Counted from the stretch's first letter, positions 44,076-55,159 are shown. The stretch is 64,000 nucleotides of DNA from Lysobacter sp. Root494 (GCF_001427225.1 NZ_LMFH01000001.1:1312-65311), one strand, 5' to 3'. Notes: generated by a model from the sequence alone, not told the origin. Numbers and translations: made by a program.

Positions 44076-44255
44076 CTTCTCGCCGCGTGCGGGGAGAAGC
44101 TGTCCACAGGGCTGACGCCCGAAGGAAGCACCCTGGGGTGTGAGAGGCGGCGAACGCAGCGAGCTGTTTTCCTTCCGGAGCAAAAGCGCGCTCGTTGCGC
44201 TCGCGTCCCTCACCCGCCCGTTAGGCACCTCCTCCCGCAAGCGGAGAGAGGGAAG
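44076..44255. repeat. Intergenic palindromic repeat, family B, copy 2
   Basis: Begins CTTCTCGCCGCGTGCGGGGA and ends with CCTCACCCGCCCGTTAGGCA followed by CCTCCTCCCGCAAGCGGAGAG, in the 377-bp gap between the divergent recC and mlaF genes. More degenerate than copy 1. Apart from this repeat, the gap shows no gene. Confidence 0.7.
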
Positions 44256-44394
44256 CAGCTCGCGGGGCCTGGTGAAGCGAGCACCACCGCAGCCTGGGCG
44301 CTCCGCGTCTGCGACAATGCGCGCCATCTCCTGTTCAGCGCCGCATGGGCATCCTTGCGCGCGTTTTGCCCGCGCGACACCGACCGACCCCGGC

Positions 44395-45186
44395 ATGACC
44401 GACACCTCGCCCATCGTCCGCATCGAAAACCTCCGCCTCGACCGCGGCGGCCGGACGGTGCTGCGCGACATCAACCTGTCCGTACCGCGCGGCAGCATCG
44501 TCGCGGTGCTGGGCCCGTCGGGCAGCGGCAAGTCGACGCTGCTGTCGGCGCTGACCGGCGAACTGGCGGCCGCGGCGGGTTCGGTCCAGGTGCTCGGCCA
44601 GGAGGTGCCGCGCTCGCAGCGCGCACTGCTGGAACTGCGCAAGGGCATCGGCGTGCTGCTGCAGGGCAACGGCCTGCTCACCGACCTCACCGCCGCCGAG
44701 AACGTCGCACTGCCATTGCGCATGCATACCAAACTGCCTGCCGCGGTAATCCGCCGTCTGGTGCTGATGAAGCTGCACGCGGTCGGCCTGCGCGCCGCCG
44801 CCGATGCGTATCCGCGTGAGCTGTCGGGCGGCATGGCGCGTCGCGTCGCGCTGGCCCGCGCCCTTGCGCTGGATCCGCCGCTGATGATCTACGACGAACC
44901 GCTGACCGGCCTCGATCCGATCGCGTCGGGCGTGGTGATGAGCCTGGTGCGCCGGCTCAACGACACGCTCGGCCTGACCAGCATCGTCGTGACCCATCAC
45001 GTGCACGAGACGCTGCCGATCGCCGACCACGCGGTGGTCATCGCCAATGGCGGCATCGTCTTCTCCGGCACGCCGGACGCGCTGCAGGCCAGCGACGATC
45101 CGCTGATCCGCCAGTTCCTCGACGGCGAACCGGACGGTCCGATTCCGTTTGAAAGCCGCGCCTTTTCTTCGGCGGAGGTCGCCTGA
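44395..45186 (+). CDS. mlaF: ABC transporter ATP-binding protein MlaF
   Basis: A 263-residue ATPase of the Mla phospholipid transporter (also called Ttg2A). Walker A is GPSGSGKST (40-48), the signature motif is LSGGMARRVALARAL, Walker B LMIYDEPLTGLD, and the switch histidine is in VVTHHVHE. Start at ATG 44395. The next gene starts on its last base (TGATG). It powers transport of phospholipids between outer and inner membrane, with MlaE, D, C, B and A encoded downstream. Confidence 0.94.
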   Translation: MTDTSPIVRIENLRLDRGGRTVLRDINLSVPRGSIVAVLGPSGSGKSTLLSALTGELAAAAGSVQVLGQEVPRSQRALLELRKGIGVLLQGNGLLTDLTAAENVALPLRMHTKLPAAVIRRLVLMKLHAVGLRAAADAYPRELSGGMARRVALARALALDPPLMIYDEPLTGLDPIASGVVMSLVRRLNDTLGLTSIVVTHHVHETLPIADHAVVIANGGIVFSGTPDALQASDDPLIRQFLDGEPDGPIPFESRAFSSAEVA

Positions 45187-45935
45187 TGCCGTTCGTTGCC
45201 GCCACCCGCGCGATCGGGCGCGCCGGATTGTTCACGCTTTCGGTGCTGCGCGCATCGAAGCCGACCGCGGACTTCTTCCACGAGCTCATCCGCGAGATCT
45301 ACAAGATCGGCGCGCGGACGCTGCCGATCGTGACCGTGGGCGGCGCCTTCGTCGGCCTGTCGGTGACCTTGCTGGGTTATCGCGCGCTGGACACGTACGG
45401 CGCGGCGAACCAGGTCAGCGCGATGCTCGGCCTCGGCATGTACCGCGAACTCGGTCCGGTGCTGACCGCGCTGCTCTTCATCGGTCGCGCCGGATCTTCG
45501 ATCGCCGCCGAACTCGGCCTGATGCGTGCGACCGACCAGATCACCGCGCTCGGCCTGATGGCGATCGATCCGATCGGCAAGGCGGTCGCGCCGCGCTTCT
45601 GGGCCGCGGTGATCTCGATGCCGCTGCTCACCGCATTCTTCTGCAGCCTGGCGATCACCGCCGGCTACTTCGAGGCGGTGCACGTGATCGGCATCGACCA
45701 GGGATTCTTCTGGCAGGTGCTCAAGGACAGCGTTGATTTCAACGACGACTTCACGATGGCCTTCGTGAAGTCGGGCGTGTTCGGCGCCACCGCCGCGCTG
45801 GTCGCCGCGCACGTGGGTTTCCACGCCGAGCCGACCATCGAAGGGACGTCGGTGGCCACCACGCAGGCGGTGGTGAACGCGTCGCTGCTGGTGCTGATGT
45901 TCAACTTCGTGATGTCGGCTTTGTTGTTCCGCTAA
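45186..45935 (+). CDS. mlaE: Phospholipid ABC transporter permease MlaE
   Basis: A 249-residue inner-membrane permease with five or six helices. Family landmarks are LPIVTVGGAFVGLSVTLLGY, LGLGMYRELGPVLTALLFIGRAGSSIAAELG in parts and the C-terminal GTSVATTQAVVNASLLVLMFNFVM. It forms the dimeric channel bound by MlaF and the MCE ring of MlaD. It overlaps mlaF by one base. A 50-bp gap with a hairpin separates it from mlaD. Confidence 0.94.
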   Translation: MPFVAATRAIGRAGLFTLSVLRASKPTADFFHELIREIYKIGARTLPIVTVGGAFVGLSVTLLGYRALDTYGAANQVSAMLGLGMYRELGPVLTALLFIGRAGSSIAAELGLMRATDQITALGLMAIDPIGKAVAPRFWAAVISMPLLTAFFCSLAITAGYFEAVHVIGIDQGFFWQVLKDSVDFNDDFTMAFVKSGVFGATAALVAAHVGFHAEPTIEGTSVATTQAVVNASLLVLMFNFVMSALLFR

Positions 45936-45942
45936 CGCGTCA

Positions 45943-45967
45943 CCCGGGTGCTCTGCTGCTACCCGGG
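45943..45967 (+). promoter_or_regulatory. Intercistronic hairpin between mlaE and mlaD
   Basis: CCCGGGT (45943-45949) and ACCCGGG (45961-45967) can pair in the transcript with an 11-nt loop. There is no T-run, so it is not a terminator; it may be a processing or stabilising structure. Confidence 0.4.
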
Positions 45968-45985
45968 CTACGAAACAGGTGATCT

Positions 45986-46504
45986 ATGCGTGGTCCAAGA
46001 ATCGAATTCGCCGTCGGTGCCTTCCTGCTGCTCGCGCTCGCCTCGGTGCTGGTGCTGGCGCTGGCGTCGACCAACCGCAACTGGGGCTTCGGCAGCAACA
46101 GTTACGAACTGAAGGCGCGCTTCACCGCGATCGGCGCGCTGCGCCCGAACGCGCCGGTGAAGATCGCCGGCGTCGCGGTGGGCAAGGTGGCCGACATTCA
46201 GGTCGACCCGGTTAAATACGACTCCGTCGTGACCTTGGCTATCGACAACAAGTACAAGGACCTGCCCGGCGACACCTCCGCCGGCATCTTCACCAATGGC
46301 CTGCTGGGCGAGAGCTACATCGGCCTCAGCCCTGGCGGCGATCCCGAGCCGCTCAAGCCCGGCGACGAGATCTTCATGACCCAGCCCGCCGTCGACCTGA
46401 TCCAGCTGGTCGGCAAGTACATGTTCTCCGGTGGCGGCAAGCCCGCGGCCGAAGACAACCCCAGCACCGAATCTCCCGCCCCCACGGAAGAACCAAGCCC
46501 ATGA
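45986..46504 (+). CDS. mlaD: Mla MCE-domain protein MlaD
   Basis: A 172-residue inner-membrane-anchored MCE protein. One membrane helix (FAVGAFLLLALASVLVLALA, residues 9-28) is followed by the MCE domain: YELKARFTAIGALRPNAPVK, then IAGVAVGKVADIQVDP and LLGESYIGLSPGGD. MlaD hexamers form the periplasmic lipid tunnel on MlaFE. The C-terminal 25 residues are a Pro/Glu/Ser tail. The next gene starts at 46501, within its last codon. Confidence 0.94.
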   Translation: MRGPRIEFAVGAFLLLALASVLVLALASTNRNWGFGSNSYELKARFTAIGALRPNAPVKIAGVAVGKVADIQVDPVKYDSVVTLAIDNKYKDLPGDTSAGIFTNGLLGESYIGLSPGGDPEPLKPGDEIFMTQPAVDLIQLVGKYMFSGGGKPAAEDNPSTESPAPTEEPSP

Positions 46505-47163
46505 TGATGAAAACCAAGATCCTTTCTCTCGCGCTCGCCGCTGCGTTCGTCGCGGCCGCGCCCGCGGTCACCTTCGCGCAGGCGCAGGCCGCCGCCGCGT
46601 CCAAGGCCGGCACGCCTAGCAAGATGGTGCTCGACAACAGCACGCGCATCCTTTCCACGCTCGAATCGCGCCGCGCCGAATTCACCAAGAACCGCGGCGC
46701 GTTGCGCCAGTTCATCGCGACCGAATTCAACAGCATGTTCGACCGCGACTACGCCGCCCGCCTCGTGCTCGGCGCGCACGGCCGCGGTGCATCCGATGCC
46801 GACGTGAAGCTGTTCGCCGACGCGCTCGCCGATGGCCTGATGTCGCGTTACGGTTCCTCGCTGCTCGACCTCAACACCAGGCTGAAGGTCCGCGTGAAGT
46901 CGGAAACCGCGCTGCCCAACGGCCGTGGCGTGCGCGTGTCGAGCGAGTTCCTGCGCCAGGGCGGCGAACCCGTGCCGGTCGACTACTTCATGCGCAACAC
47001 CGGCACCGGCTGGAAGGTGTTCGACGTGATGGTCGAAGGCGTGAGCTTCGTGCAGACCTTCCGCACGCAGTTCGACGGACCACTTGGCCGCAAGACCATC
47101 CCGCAGGTCGCCGCCGACATCCGCGCCGGCAAGCTGCAGGCCGACGCCACGACCAACCAGTAA
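46501..47163 (+). CDS. mlaC: Periplasmic phospholipid-binding protein MlaC
   Basis: A 220-residue periplasmic shuttle. The signal peptide MMMKTKILSLALAAAFVAAAPAVTFA is followed by the MlaC fold: FNSMFDRDYAARLVLGAHGR, LKVRVKSETALPNGRGVRVS and PVPVDYFMRNTGTGWKVFDV. Three methionine codons (46501, 46504, 46507) follow one another, so the exact start is uncertain. It carries phospholipids between outer-membrane MlaA and inner-membrane MlaFEDB. Confidence 0.93.
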   Translation: MMMKTKILSLALAAAFVAAAPAVTFAQAQAAAASKAGTPSKMVLDNSTRILSTLESRRAEFTKNRGALRQFIATEFNSMFDRDYAARLVLGAHGRGASDADVKLFADALADGLMSRYGSSLLDLNTRLKVRVKSETALPNGRGVRVSSEFLRQGGEPVPVDYFMRNTGTGWKVFDVMVEGVSFVQTFRTQFDGPLGRKTIPQVAADIRAGKLQADATTNQ

Positions 47164-47220
47164 TGCGCGGTGCGGAGCGGCTTCGTCGAAGCCGCTCGGA
47201 CGCACCCGCCGGATAACCTC

Positions 47221-47502
47221 ATGACCGCCACCTGCACCCGCCAAGACGACACGCTGACGTTCTCCGGCACGCTCGATCGCGCCGCCGTCGCCGGCTTGTG
47301 GACGCAGTTGCAGAAGTCGGTCGCCGGCGTGCGCCGCTTCGATCTGTCCGCGGTCGATGGGGTCGATAGCGCCGGCCTCGCCCTGCTCGCCGAAATCGCC
47401 GCGCTCGCGGGCGGGCCGGTGAGCGTGCAGGGCCATCCGGCTGGCCTGGATGAGCTGCGTACCGCGTATCGCCTGCAGGACGATCTTTCCTTCGCGGCCT
47501 GA
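47221..47502 (+). CDS. mlaB: STAS-domain protein MlaB
   Basis: A 93-residue cytoplasmic STAS protein that binds and activates MlaF. The hallmark is the segment RRFDLSAVDGVDSAGLALLAE with the conserved D-x-A-G loop. Start at ATG 47221, 57 bp after mlaC. Short length and operon position fit MlaB exactly. Confidence 0.9.
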   Translation: MTATCTRQDDTLTFSGTLDRAAVAGLWTQLQKSVAGVRRFDLSAVDGVDSAGLALLAEIAALAGGPVSVQGHPAGLDELRTAYRLQDDLSFAA

Positions 47503-47565
47503 GTTTTTGCCCGCCCTGTTTGCGGTAGCGTTGTCGCTGCCGCCTTCTCCTGGACTGCACCCCCA

Positions 47566-48690
47566 ATGCGTTCGAATGGATTCCGACTGACCCTGCTGGC
47601 CAGCCTGCTCGCACCCGTTGCTGCCTTCGCGCAGACGGCCGAGCCGCAGACAGCTGCGCCGGCTGCGACTGACAGCAGCGAAGCCGCGCAAGCTGTCGTT
47701 GCGCCTGCAACGACGGAAGCCTCCGTTGGAACTCCGGCAGCGGAAGCAACGGGCGCGACCTCGCCGGCGACGCACGAAGTCCCGGCCACGTCGAACGATG
47801 CCGATGCCGCCACGCAGGAACGGGTCGCGCAGGAAGATCCGCAGGCCGGGGCCACGACGCAACCGCCCGCCAGCGAGCCGGCGCGTGCGGACGCCGGCGC
47901 GCAAACCGATGCCGAGCAGGCCTTCGGCGACATCTACGGCACGCAGGAATTCGCCGACCCCGACCTGCCCGACGCGGCGGTGCTGCCAGGCACCTACGAT
48001 CCGTGGGAGGGCTACAACCGCCGCATGCACCGCTTCAACAACGCGGTCGACCGTCGCGTGGCGAAGCCGCTCGCGCGCGGCTACGTGCGCGCGGTGCCGC
48101 GCCCGGTGCGCCTGGGCGTCAGCAACTTCTTCAACAACCTCAGCCAGCCGCTGACGATGGTCAACAGCCTGTTGCAGGGCAAGCCGAAGCAGGCGGGCCA
48201 GGCGTTCGGCCGCTTCCTGCTCAATTCGACCTTCGGCGTCGCGGGCCTCTTCGACCCCGCCACGCGCGCGAACCTGCCGCAGAAGAGCGAAGACTTCGGC
48301 CAGACGCTCGGCGTGTGGGGCTGGAAGCGCTCGCGTTACTTCGAACTTCCGCTGTTCGGTCCGCGCACGGTGCGCGACGTGTTCGGCATGGCCGGCGATG
48401 CGCCGCTGAGCCCGATGCGGCAGGTGGAAGCCGATCGAATCCGTGTGCCGCTGCAGGGCCTGCAGCTGGTCGACGTACGCACCCAGCTGCTGACGACCGA
48501 TTCGCTGCGCGAAGGCGCGCAGGATGATTACGCGCTGGTGCGCGATGCGTGGTCGCAGCGTCGCGACTACCAGATCTTCGGCGACCGCGCCTCGAAGGAC
48601 GGCAAGGACCTGCCCGATTACCTGCAGGAGCAGGAGGACTCGACCGTGCCGATCGATGCGATGCCGGTGCCGGTGCCGGGGAACGGCTGA
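47566..48690 (+). CDS. mlaA: MlaA (VacJ)-family protein without a lipobox
   Basis: A 374-residue MlaA/VacJ protein, the outer-membrane component that removes mislocalised phospholipids. The domain starts at YDPWEGYNRRMHRFNNAVDR and continues with VSNFFNNLSQPLTMVNSLLQ, FLLNSTFGVAGLFDPA and DFGQTLGVWG. Unlike E. coli MlaA (251 residues, lipoprotein) it has a plain Sec signal (ending in PVAAFAQTA), no cysteine before the domain, and a 100-residue Ala/Thr/Glu/Pro-rich linker. So membrane attachment must be by the domain itself or differ. Translation start ATG 47566; no better upstream start gives a lipobox. Confidence 0.9.
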   Translation: MRSNGFRLTLLASLLAPVAAFAQTAEPQTAAPAATDSSEAAQAVVAPATTEASVGTPAAEATGATSPATHEVPATSNDADAATQERVAQEDPQAGATTQPPASEPARADAGAQTDAEQAFGDIYGTQEFADPDLPDAAVLPGTYDPWEGYNRRMHRFNNAVDRRVAKPLARGYVRAVPRPVRLGVSNFFNNLSQPLTMVNSLLQGKPKQAGQAFGRFLLNSTFGVAGLFDPATRANLPQKSEDFGQTLGVWGWKRSRYFELPLFGPRTVRDVFGMAGDAPLSPMRQVEADRIRVPLQGLQLVDVRTQLLTTDSLREGAQDDYALVRDAWSQRRDYQIFGDRASKDGKDLPDYLQEQEDSTVPIDAMPVPVPGNG

Positions 48691-48709
48691 GCGACCGAAT
48701 CGCGACGAC

Positions 48710-48737
48710 AAGAAGCCCGGCAAACGCCGGGCTTCTT
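48710..48737 (+). terminator. Terminator of the mla operon
   Basis: AAGAAGCCCGGC (48710-48721) and GCCGGGCTTCTT (48726-48737) form a perfect 12-bp stem with loop AAAC, 20 bp after the mlaA stop. The downstream tract is TGATGC, so it is weakly U-rich only within the stem. Confidence 0.8.
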
Positions 48738-48780
48738 GATGCTGGCTTCTACCACCGCAGAATCTACCGCGGCTGTGAAT

Positions 48781-48929
48781 ATCCCTCCCCCCGCTTGCGG
48801 GAAGAGGGATCGCGTTGCGTAGCAACGCACGGTGAGGGGACGTCGACCGCGAAACAAAAGCCCCCTCATCCGCCCTGCCCTCAGCGGCCGTCGCCGCTTC
48901 GACCTTCTCCCCGCACGCGGGGAGAAGGA
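48781..48929. repeat. Intergenic palindromic repeat, family B, copy 3
   Basis: CCTCCCCCCGCTTGCGGGAA, then CACGGTGAGGGG, CCCCCTCATCCGCCCTGCCC and CCTTCTCCCCGCACGCGGGG followed by AGAAGG. It has the same building blocks as copy 1 in the same order as copy 4, between mlaA and gltD. It directly abuts the gltD stop codon. Confidence 0.8.
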
Positions 48930-48930
48930 A

Positions 48931-50582
<1,652 letters not shown>

Positions 50583-50647
50583 AGCAAAAGCAACGGCACC
50601 AGCACCAGCACCAGCACCAGCCAGGTAGGAGCAGAAAGCAGCCACCA

Positions 50648-53600
50648 TCACGCAGCCCTCCGCAAGTTTTCCGCCAACGCTTCCAGGCTCGCGGCCTTCG
50701 GCTTCACCAGCCAGAACTTGCCGAGGAAATCGCGCATCTCGTCGAGAATCTTCGAAGCCCACGCGCTGCCGGTGTGCGCGACGTGCGCGGTCAGCAGGTC
50801 GCGCAGGTGCGAGCGGTAGTTCTCCATCCCGTCGCCGGCGATGCGCAGGATGTCGATCAGTTCGTGGTTGTAGTGGTCGACGAAATCGCGTTCGAGGTCG
50901 AGCACGTAGGCGAGGCCACCGGTGAAGCCGGCGCCGAAGTTCTGTCCGGTGCGGCCGAGCACGGTGACCACGCCGCCAGTCATGTATTCGCAGCAGTGGT
51001 CGCCCGCGCCTTCGACGACCGCGATCGCGCCGGAGTTGCGCACGCCGAAGCGTTCGCCGGCGCGACCCGATGCGTACAGTTCGCCGCCGGTCGCGCCGTA
51101 CAGGCAGGTGTTGCCGAGGATCGGCGCGTTGCGCGTCTCGTAGCGTGCATCGGCGGATGGCTTCAGCACGATGCGGCCACCGGCCATGCCCTTGCCGACG
51201 TAGTCGTTGGCTTCGCCGGTAAGTTCGAAGTGCAGGCCACCAGCGTTGAACGCGCCGAAGCTCTGCCCGGCGACGCCGTTGAAGCGCACCGTGATCGGCG
51301 CATCGGCCATGCCCTTGTCGCCATGCAGGCGCGCGATGCGGCCCGACAGGCGTGCGCCGATGCTGCGGTCGGTGTTGCGGATGGGATAAGCGAATTCGCC
51401 GCCGCGCTTGTGCGCGATGGCCTCGCCCAGGTCCGCATCGAGTTGCGCGCCGAGGCCCGTCACCGCGTTCGTCAACGCAGGCACGCCGCAATGGCCGCCA
51501 TGCACGAGGCCGTCGCTGGCGAGCAACGGCGCGAGATCGGGCTGGCGCTGCCGCACGTTGCCGGCATCGAACTGCTCGAGCAGATCGGTGCGGCCGACGA
51601 TTTCGCCGAGCGAACGCACGCCCAGCTGCGCCAGCCACTGCCGCACTTCCTCGGCGAGCAGGCGGAAGAAGTTCTCCACGCGCTCGGGCAGGCCGGTGAA
51701 ATGATCGCGACGCAGCGCATCGTCCTGCGTGGCCACGCCGGTGGCGCAGTTGTTGAGGTGGCAGATGCGCAGGTACTTGCAGCCGAGCGCGATCATCGGC
51801 GCGGTGCCGAAACCGAAACTCTCCGCGCCGAGCAATGCGGCCTTGACCACGTCGAGGCCGCTCTTCAATCCGCCGTCGGTCTGCACGATCACGCGATCGC
51901 GCAGGTCGTTCGCGAGCAATGCCTGTCGCGCTTCCGACAGGCCCAGTTCCCAGGGCGTGCCGGCGTAGCGGATCGACGAGAGCGGGCTCGCGCCGGTGCC
52001 GCCGTCGTGGCCGGAGATGGTGACGAGATCCGCGCCCGCCTTCACCACGCCGGTGGCGATCGTGCCGACACCCGCGTGCGAAACGAGCTTCACCGAAATC
52101 AGCGCCTGCGGATTGACCTGGCGCAGGTCGTAGATCAGCTGCGCGAGGTCCTCGATCGAATAGATGTCGTGGTGCGGCGGCGGCGAGATCAGGCCGATGC
52201 CCGGCATCGCGTAGCGCAGTCGCGCGATCAGTTCGTTGACCTTGTGACCGGGAAGCTGTCCGCCTTCGCCGGGCTTGGCGCCCTGCGCGACCTTGATCTG
52301 CAGCACTTCGGCGTTGACGAGATATTCCGGCGTGACGCCGAAACGGCCCGAGGCGATCTGCTTGATCTTGGACACCTTGCCGGTGCCGTAACGCATCGGG
52401 TCCTCGCCGCCTTCGCCCGAATTGCTGCGGCCACCGAGACGATTCATCGCGATGGCGAGCGCTTCGTGCGCTTCCGGCGACAGCGCACCCAGCGACATGG
52501 CCGCGCTGTCGAAGCGGCGCACGATGGCCTCGACCGGCTCGACTTCCTCGAGCGGAATGGGTGTCGCGGCGGTCTTCAGTTGCAGCAGGTCGCGCAGCGC
52601 GGCGGGCGGACGCTCGTTCACCGCTTCGGCATAGCGTTGCCAGTCGCTCCATTCGCCCGTGCTCACCGCGCGCTGCAGCGAGATGACGACGTCGGGATTG
52701 AACAGGTGGTATTCGCCGCCGGGCAGGTACTTCAGCAGGCCGCCGATCTCCGGCAGTGCGTTCGCATTCCAGGCGTGCTCGGCGAGGTGCTGTGCGTCGG
52801 CCTGCAGCGCATCGAAGCCGGCGCCATCGATGCGCGCGGGCGTGCCGGCGAAGCACAGGTCGACGACTTCGCGATCGAGCCCGATGATCTCGAACAGCTG
52901 CGCACCGCGATAGCTGCCGATGGTGGCGATGCCCATCTTCGAGATGATCTTGAGCAGGCCCTTCTTCACGCCGCGGCGGTAACTGCGGCCGATCTGTGCG
53001 ACTTCACCGTGTTTCGTTTTCAAAATTCCGCGCACGCCGAGGTCGTGCAGCGTCTGGTAGGCGAGATACGGATACACCGCGGTCGCGCCGAAACCGATCA
53101 GGCAGGCGAAGTGGTGCGGATCGCGCGCGGTGCCGGTCTCGACAATGATATTTCCCTTGCAGCGCAGGCCCACGCGAATGAGATGGTGGTGCACCGCGCC
53201 GGTGGCGAGCAGCGCGTGCAGCATCAGCTTGTCCGGCTGCGGATAGCGGTCGCTGAGCAGCAGGAAGATCACGCCGTCGCGCACCGCGGCTTCGCATTCC
53301 GCGCAGATGCGATGGATCGCGGCTTCCATGCCTTCTTCGGCATCGAACTGCAGGTCGATCACCTGGTGCGCGCCGGCGAACGGCGGCATCGACAGGATCT
53401 GCCGCAGCTTGCGCTGCGACATCACCGGCGAATTGAGCATCACGTGGTGCACGGCCTTCGCGCCGCCGCTTCCATCGGGATCGTTCTCATCGACGTCGTC
53501 GGCGAAGATGTTGCCTTCCTGCCCGAGCTGCGTGACCAGCGACATCACGCAGTCCTCGCGCAGCGGGTCGATCGGCGGATTGGTCACCTGCGCGAAGGCC

Positions 53601-55159
53601 TGGCGGAAGCAGTCGTACAGCGGGCGCACCTGTTGCGACAGCACCGCCATCGGCACGTCGTCACCCATCGAGCCGACGGCTTCCTGCTCGCTTTCGGCGA
53701 GTGGGCGCAGCACCTGTTCGCGTTCCTCGCGGGTGAGCTGGAAGAGTTTCTGGAAGCGCGCCAGTGTTTCGTGATCGAACGGTTCGGCGGCGAGGCTCGG
53801 GTCGATCAGCTCGCTGTGCAGGTAGGTCATGCCCTGCTTCAGCCAGCGCTTGTACGGCGCGCGCGCGCGGTTGATCGCGTCGATGGCTTCGCTGTCGAGG
53901 ACGACGCCGTCCTGCAGATCAGCGGCGATCATCTCGCCGGGGCCGAGCTTGCCCTTCGCTTCGACGTTGGCTTCGTCGAGGTCGAACACGCCGGCTTCCG
54001 AGGCGATCATGAAATGGCGGTCGAACGTCTTCACCCACCGCGCCGGGCGCAGGCCGTTGCGGTCGAGCGTGCACGCGGCGAAGCGCGCGTCGGTGGTGAC
54101 GATGCCGGCCGGGCCGTCCCACGGTTCGGAATTGATCGCGTAGTAGTCGTAGAACGCGGCGAGGTCGGCGTCCTTGTATTCCAGCGATTGCGTGGCCGGT
54201 GGAATCAGGATGCGCATCGCCTTGAGCAGGTCCCAGCCACCGGCCTGCAGCAGTTCGAGCATGTTGTCGAGCGACTGCGAATCCGAGCCGTCGTTGGTGA
54301 TCACCGGATCGAATTCGCGTGGATCCAGGTCCTTCGTGCGCCACTCGTGCGCGCGCGCCTGCGCCCAGGCGCGATTGCCGGAAATCGTGTTGATCTCGCC
54401 GTTGTGCGCGAGCAGGCGGAACGGCTGCGCCAGCGGCCAGCGCGGCGCGGAGTTGGTGGAGAAGCGCTGGTGGAAGACGACGGCGCTGCTCGCCAGTTCC
54501 TCGCGCTGCAGGTCGGGATAGAGCTGGGTGAGGCGATCGGGCAGGACCATGCCCTTGTAGCCGATCGCGTGCGCGGAGAGCGTCACCACATAGAAGTCGT
54601 CAATGTCGCGCAGGCGCTGTTCGGCGCGGCGGCGGGCGAGGAACAGCGAGTGCTGGAATTTTTCCGGCGTCGGCCGCGCGCCGTCGATGTCGAGCGCGGG
54701 CACGACGAACAGCTGTTCGATGCGCGGCATCGAGGCGCGCGCGCGCGCGCCGCAGGCGCTGACATCTACTGGCACCACGCGCCAACCGGCGGCAGCGAGC
54801 TGCACTTCGCGCAGTGCGGCGCCGACCGCTTCGCGCGCGCGCGCGGCTTCGGCTTCGTCATGCGGCAGGAACACGAGGCCGGCGGCGTAGAGCTGGCCGA
54901 GGGTGATCTTCGCCTCGCCTGCGAGCGCGCGCAGCCACGCGTCGGGCTTGCGAATCAGCACACCGCAGCCATCGCCGCTCAGGCCATCGGCGGCGACGCC
55001 ACCGCGATGGGTCATGCGCACAAGCGCATCGATCGCGCGCTGTACCAGTTGTTTCGAGGGAGCGTCGTCGAGTTGGGCGATCAGTCCAAAGCCGCAGGCA
55101 TCGCGCTCGTCGCGCGGGTTGTACAAACCTTGCGGGCCCGATTGGGGGCTGGCGTCCAT
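50648..55159 (-). CDS. gltB: Glutamate synthase (NADPH) large subunit
   Basis: A 1503-residue enzyme that makes two glutamates from glutamine and 2-oxoglutarate. A short propeptide (1-21) precedes the glutaminase cysteine Cys22 in DERDACGFGLIAQ. Then come the class II glutaminase domain (to about 430), the central domain, the FMN barrel (GGRSNSGEGGEDPMRYG; ISVKLVSHAGVGTIATGV) with the iron-sulfur cysteines in CHLNNCATGV, and the C-terminal beta-helix (GANDYVGKG-like phrase EANDYVGKGMAGGRIV). Length and order match. Start at ATG 55159 (MDASPQSGPQ). A 536-bp upstream gap contains a repeat. Confidence 0.97.
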   Translation of the reverse strand: MDASPQSGPQGLYNPRDERDACGFGLIAQLDDAPSKQLVQRAIDALVRMTHRGGVAADGLSGDGCGVLIRKPDAWLRALAGEAKITLGQLYAAGLVFLPHDEAEAARAREAVGAALREVQLAAAGWRVVPVDVSACGARARASMPRIEQLFVVPALDIDGARPTPEKFQHSLFLARRRAEQRLRDIDDFYVVTLSAHAIGYKGMVLPDRLTQLYPDLQREELASSAVVFHQRFSTNSAPRWPLAQPFRLLAHNGEINTISGNRAWAQARAHEWRTKDLDPREFDPVITNDGSDSQSLDNMLELLQAGGWDLLKAMRILIPPATQSLEYKDADLAAFYDYYAINSEPWDGPAGIVTTDARFAACTLDRNGLRPARWVKTFDRHFMIASEAGVFDLDEANVEAKGKLGPGEMIAADLQDGVVLDSEAIDAINRARAPYKRWLKQGMTYLHSELIDPSLAAEPFDHETLARFQKLFQLTREEREQVLRPLAESEQEAVGSMGDDVPMAVLSQQVRPLYDCFRQAFAQVTNPPIDPLREDCVMSLVTQLGQEGNIFADDVDENDPDGSGGAKAVHHVMLNSPVMSQRKLRQILSMPPFAGAHQVIDLQFDAEEGMEAAIHRICAECEAAVRDGVIFLLLSDRYPQPDKLMLHALLATGAVHHHLIRVGLRCKGNIIVETGTARDPHHFACLIGFGATAVYPYLAYQTLHDLGVRGILKTKHGEVAQIGRSYRRGVKKGLLKIISKMGIATIGSYRGAQLFEIIGLDREVVDLCFAGTPARIDGAGFDALQADAQHLAEHAWNANALPEIGGLLKYLPGGEYHLFNPDVVISLQRAVSTGEWSDWQRYAEAVNERPPAALRDLLQLKTAATPIPLEEVEPVEAIVRRFDSAAMSLGALSPEAHEALAIAMNRLGGRSNSGEGGEDPMRYGTGKVSKIKQIASGRFGVTPEYLVNAEVLQIKVAQGAKPGEGGQLPGHKVNELIARLRYAMPGIGLISPPPHHDIYSIEDLAQLIYDLRQVNPQALISVKLVSHAGVGTIATGVVKAGADLVTISGHDGGTGASPLSSIRYAGTPWELGLSEARQALLANDLRDRVIVQTDGGLKSGLDVVKAALLGAESFGFGTAPMIALGCKYLRICHLNNCATGVATQDDALRRDHFTGLPERVENFFRLLAEEVRQWLAQLGVRSLGEIVGRTDLLEQFDAGNVRQRQPDLAPLLASDGLVHGGHCGVPALTNAVTGLGAQLDADLGEAIAHKRGGEFAYPIRNTDRSIGARLSGRIARLHGDKGMADAPITVRFNGVAGQSFGAFNAGGLHFELTGEANDYVGKGMAGGRIVLKPSADARYETRNAPILGNTCLYGATGGELYASGRAGERFGVRNSGAIAVVEGAGDHCCEYMTGGVVTVLGRTGQNFGAGFTGGLAYVLDLERDFVDHYNHELIDILRIAGDGMENYRSHLRDLLTAHVAHTGSAWASKILDEMRDFLGKFWLVKPKAASLEALAENLRRAA

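Noticed and set aside
44018-44394. The recC/mlaF intergenic region considered as a mobile element
   Set aside because: It contains only a degenerate family-B repeat; no transposase, no target duplications seen.
50594-50618. CACCAG hexamer repeated in tandem, considered as part of a CRISPR-like array
   Set aside because: Only four short units with no spacers and no cas genes; a simple microsatellite.
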